35,892 nt of DNA from Bradyrhizobium sp. (GTDB lineage Bacteria; Pseudomonadota; Alphaproteobacteria; Rhizobiales; Xanthobacteraceae): assembly GCA_021732175.1 (NCBI GenBank), contig JAKFVP010000554.1, positions 1 to 35,892 of the forward strand. Direction: 5' to 3'. Positions 32,880 through 35,892 of this stretch are shown piece by piece. The position numbers and the translations under genes were made by a program. Position 1 is the stretch's first letter, and every line of letters starts with the position of its first letter. The notes under the pieces were generated by a model that saw only the letters and a program-made list of their open reading frames with translations, searched no databases and was not told the origin of the DNA.

Positions 32880-33553
32880 CAGCGCTCTTACTGCACCGAT
32901 GTGGAGGTGCCTCAGCTCGTGAGGAATGCTCCTAAGCACCGTTGTCAGATTATCAGCGGTTGCCTTGTTGCTCTCAACAACATTGGCAAGAGCCTCGTCG
33001 ATGATGAAGAGAAGTCGATTGCCACCACGCCACTGTGACAAGCGATGCCATCGCTCTCGGTCCTGCACACACCAACCCTTTGCCGCGTTGAGAAAGGCTT
33101 GATGGCAGATAACTAGAACATCGCTGTTGAACATCTCCATTGTGTCAGCCTTGTTCTTGCTGTGGTGCGACACGGCGGCAACACGGCCCGAAATCTCGTT
33201 TATTTGCTGAGCAATGCCGTCTGCGTCTTCAATTAGCCGCGTTATAATTACGATGCGCACAGGCTTGCGGTTCTCTGTGGCATAAGCGTTGAGGTCGGCT
33301 TGCATGGAGGCATAGAGGCAGGTGCCTTGCGTCTTTCCGCTACCAGTGGGCAAAGGAAGTACCACTGAAGTGTTGCTACCGCGATCAGTAGCGTTGTTGA
33401 TAATCATGCGTTGAAATTCTTCTGCCATCAGTTGATGCACGTCTATCAGCGCTGGCCGTGTGGGCATTTTGAGTGTCTCAGACCAATGCTTGCGCATTCG
33501 CACTGAGAAATCCTGCGGCGACACGAGAGCAAGCCCTTGCGGGCCGACTGTAG
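32880..33553 (-). pseudogene. P-loop helicase-like gene, both ends lost
   Basis: The 224-codon fragment contains VVLPLPTGSGKTQGTCLYAS (Walker A), RIVIITRLIEDADGIAQQIN (motif Ia-like), DVLVICHQAFLNAAKGW and GNRLLFIIDEALANVVESN (Walker B, DEAx). This is the first RecA lobe of an SF2-type helicase. Its 5' side is cut by the IS256 copy at 33554 and its 3' side by the IS3 end at 32879, where a stop arises from IS sequence. It is less GC-rich than its neighbours, suggesting recent acquisition, perhaps from a phage or defence gene; no subfamily can be given. Confidence 0.75.
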
Positions 33554-33588
33554 GGTCGTGTCCCCAGCAGTGGTGTAGCTCGGTAGAG

Positions 33589-33643
33589 CAAAGCCGTCCG
33601 CACGCGCGCCCATCAATAGCGCCGTAGCGGGCGGACGGCTTTG
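33589..33643 (+). promoter_or_regulatory. Leader hairpin of IS256 copy 2
   Basis: CAAAGCCGTCCGC (33589-33601) and GCGGACGGCTTTG (33631-33643) pair perfectly; the change relative to copy 1 is compensated on both arms. Confidence 0.6.
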
Positions 33644-33710
33644 CGGTGGTCACCGATGATTCGTCGGTAAGGTTTGGATTGCGACACCAACCTGATTCGA
33701 GGAACCACCG

Positions 33711-34908
33711 ATGACCGACGAGATGATGAACCTTCGCACGCTCGTGGAGAAGACCCCTGATGCCGATCTGTTGCGCGAGATGATCGGCTTTGCCGCCCAG
33801 AGACTGATGGAGCTGGAAGTCGAAAACCAGACCGGGGCGGCCTGGGGCGAGAAGAGCCCTGAGCGTCTGGCCCAGCGCAACGGCTACCGGGATCGGATCT
33901 GGGAGACCCGCGCCGGTACGGTCGAGCTGCGCATCCCGAAGCTGCGCAAGGGCTCCTACTTCCCAGGTTTCCTGGAACCCCGCCGCATGGCCGAGAAGGC
34001 GCTCACCGCGGTGGTGCAGGAAGCCTACGTACAGGGCGTCTCGACCCGTTCGGTGGACGACCTCGTGCAGGCGATGGGGATGAGCGGCATCTCCAAGAGC
34101 CAGGTGAGCCGGCTCTGTGCCGAGATCGACGACAAGGTGAAGGCCTTCCTCACCCGTCCGATCGAGGGCGACTGGCTGTATCTGTGGATCGATGCGACTT
34201 ACGTGAAGGTGCGCCAGCAAGGCCGCATCGTGTCGGTCGCCGTCATTGTCGCAGTTGGCGTCAACAGCGACGGCCGGCGCGAGATTCTCGGCATGGACAT
34301 CGGTCCCTCCGAAGCCGAGACGTTCTGGACGGCGTTCCTGCGCAAGCTCGCTCGCCGCGGCCTGCGCGGCGTCAAGCTGGTCGTCTCTGACGCCCACGAG
34401 GGGATCAAGGCCACCGTCAGCAAGGTGCTCAATGCCACCTGGCAGCGCTGCCGCGTGCACTTCATGCGCAACGCGCTGGCGCATGCCGGCAAGAGCGGAC
34501 GGCGCGTCGTCTCCGCGTTCATCGCCACGGCGTTTGCCCAGGACGATGCCGAGGCCGCAAAAGCCCAGTGGAGGAAGGTCGCCGACCAGCTTCGTCCGAA
34601 GCTGCCGAAGCTCGCCGCGTTCCTCGACGAGGCCGAAACCGACGTGCTGGCCTATATGACGTTCCCGCCGCAGCATCGTACCAAGCTGCACTCCAAATCC
34701 GATCGAGCGGCTCAATGGCGAAATCAAGCGACGCACCGAGGTGGTCGGCATCTTCCCCAACGAGGAAGCCATCGTTCGCCTCGTCGGTGCGATCCTGCTC
34801 GAGCAGAACGATGAGTGGGCCGTCCAGCGCGCCCGCTACATGACACTGGAAACCATCGCGCCTTTGAGCGATGATCCGACCGTCAGCCTTCCGGCAATCG
34901 CCAGCTGA
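33711..34908 (+). pseudogene. IS256-family transposase, copy 2, frameshifted at the same site
   Basis: The protein starts [20 protein letters not shown] and is nearly identical to copy 1, with the two DDE aspartates intact. At about 34690 HRTKLHS is followed by AAATCCGATCGAG, where an ACCAAT-CCG-ATC-GAG arrangement would be expected; two bases are missing. The C-terminus from [12 protein letters not shown] to the stop at 34908 is intact in another frame. The break is at the same codon as in copy 1 but by a different deletion. Confidence 0.88.
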
Positions 34909-34975
34909 CCTGTCCGGCCCATGCCGGCGAACGCGGTGACCAACCGCCAGCTACACCACTCCACGGGACACGATC

Positions 34976-35062
34976 GGTGAACCTGGCGAAGGGTCAGCTT
35001 CAAGCGCCCGGCCCATTCCTTGTAGCGCTCGCAAAACCAGGTGATATGTTCACGATCACATA
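34976..35062 (-). pseudogene. Scrap of an IS21-type istA gene
   Basis: The minus strand reads CDREHITWFCERYKEWAGRL followed by KLTLRQVH, matching the region of IstA before its first catalytic Asp (compare FGYTWFCTTYEAWKSRVRPS in the istA at 30634). It is cut by the IS256 end at 34975. It comes from a different IS21 element than the intact one. The stretch 35063-35190 holds nothing I can name. Confidence 0.6.
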
Positions 35063-35190
35063 TTAGAGAGCGTTTTTAGATTGGCGGCGCGGTGCCCGAA
35101 GCTCCAAAGTGCGCCGCTGTGAGTGCGTCGGTTTAAGGCCGCCGCCTCCTCCGGCCTCAGAGCAGCAGCGTTTGTCCCCCTAGCGCGCGA

Positions 35191-35676
<486 letters not shown>

Positions 35677-35765
35677 TCAAAGAAACGCATTTCCGCTTTG
35701 CGACGAGCTATCGCTGAAAGTTGGTGACGGCGGGAATCGGGAAGGCGGCATATCGTGGGGGTGCT

Positions 35766-35892
35766 TAGAGCTGGTCCCGGTTGTCTGAACAGAAACTCCG
35801 CGTCGATAAGTGGAGCGTCTGCCGGGGTTAGGCCGCCGCGCGGAGCGGCGGAAGATTGAAGTAGGCTTGATCCGGGGTGCGGTCGTCAAGGC
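35766..35892 (-). mobile_element. Right end of a second IS3-family element (runs off window)
   Basis: From 35768 the sequence AGCTGGTCCCGGTTGTCTGA and then CGTCGATAAGTGGAG matches the IS3 end at 26316-26360 almost base for base. The element continues past the window edge. Confidence 0.85.
35828..35892 (-). CDS. C-terminus of IS3-family OrfB (partial)
   Basis: The last codons read LDDRTPDQAYFNLPPLRAAA before the stop at 35828, the usual OrfB ending; the IS3 at 26377 has LDGVTPDQAYFNPLPLRLAA. Only the end lies in the window. Confidence 0.85.
   Translation of the reverse strand, partial: LDDRTPDQAYFNLPPLRAAA

Larger units (their letters stand above)
33554..34975 (+). mobile_element. IS256-family insertion sequence, copy 2, no target duplication
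   Basis: Ends GGTCGTGTCCCC (33554-33565) and GGGACACGATC (34965-34975) match copy 1. The 8-bp flanks differ (GACTGTAG left, GGTGAACC right): the left side is helicase-like sequence and the right side an istA scrap. The element therefore sits at a recombination or deletion junction rather than at a simple insertion. Confidence 0.9.

Noticed and set aside
32877..34772. A 631-aa minus-strand ORF joining a helicase domain to a long N-terminal part
   Set aside because: The N-terminal part is antisense to the IS256 transposase; only 32880-33553 is real coding sequence.

Overview
The window reads as accessory DNA of an alphaproteobacterium of the order Hyphomicrobiales, most likely the Bradyrhizobium/Afipia/Nitrobacter family. 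The reasons are high GC, a Porin_2-type outer-membrane porin typical of that family, and conjugation genes of the rhizobial MobF type. This is judged from remembered family sequences; no search was run. No tRNA, rRNA or CRISPR array was seen.

Layout. (1) 1-560: a TumE/TumA-type toxin-antitoxin pair on the minus strand, cut by the window edge, with two operator half-site pairs over its promoter. (2) 624-2179: an IS110-family element of the IS1111 group. (3) 2203-15428: a conjugation module. It holds a MobF relaxase (traA) with a small coupled gene on the minus strand, three co-oriented plus-strand genes (ParB-like, DUF736, DUF932) of the kind found in plasmid leading regions, and a minus-strand block of a helix-turn-helix protein, an unknown protein, a ParA-type ATPase, a small membrane protein and a type IV coupling protein. 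A 348-bp sequence containing the traA start and upstream region occurs twice, once before the ParB-like gene and once before the DUF932 gene. It carries a large inverted repeat with a nested GC hairpin. The DUF736 gene has an unrelated leader of the same design. No mating-pair-formation genes are present. (4) 15525-19706: three more IS1111-group elements in a head-to-tail array, the third a pseudogene. All four copies share a conserved non-coding segment downstream of the transposase, the place where IS1111 elements encode their guide (bridge/seek) RNA. (5) 19774-21890: decaying chromosomal genes (SulP transporter, beta-carbonic anhydrase, a further fragment). (6) 21895-23313: an IS256-family element with an 8-bp target duplication. 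(7) 23314-26181: an intact porin with a structured leader, and a MarR-type regulator.

(8) 26316-32879: a nested mobile-element stack. An IS3-family element has been hit twice, by a 2.68-kb element driven by a large serine recombinase (26467-29145, 6-bp repeats) and by an IS21-family element (29764-32354, 7-bp target duplication). Removing both insertions with one repeat copy each restores a continuous IS3 orfB. (9) 32880-35892: a truncated P-loop helicase-like gene, a second IS256 copy without a target duplication, an istA scrap, a collagen-like lipoprotein gene, and the end of another IS3 element.

Overall this is a conjugative or mobilisable backbone beside chromosomal debris, heavily reshaped by IS elements. 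The strongest leads are the repeated structured leader of the conjugation genes, the four IS1111 non-coding RNA candidates, and the compact serine-recombinase element whose borders can be read to the base.
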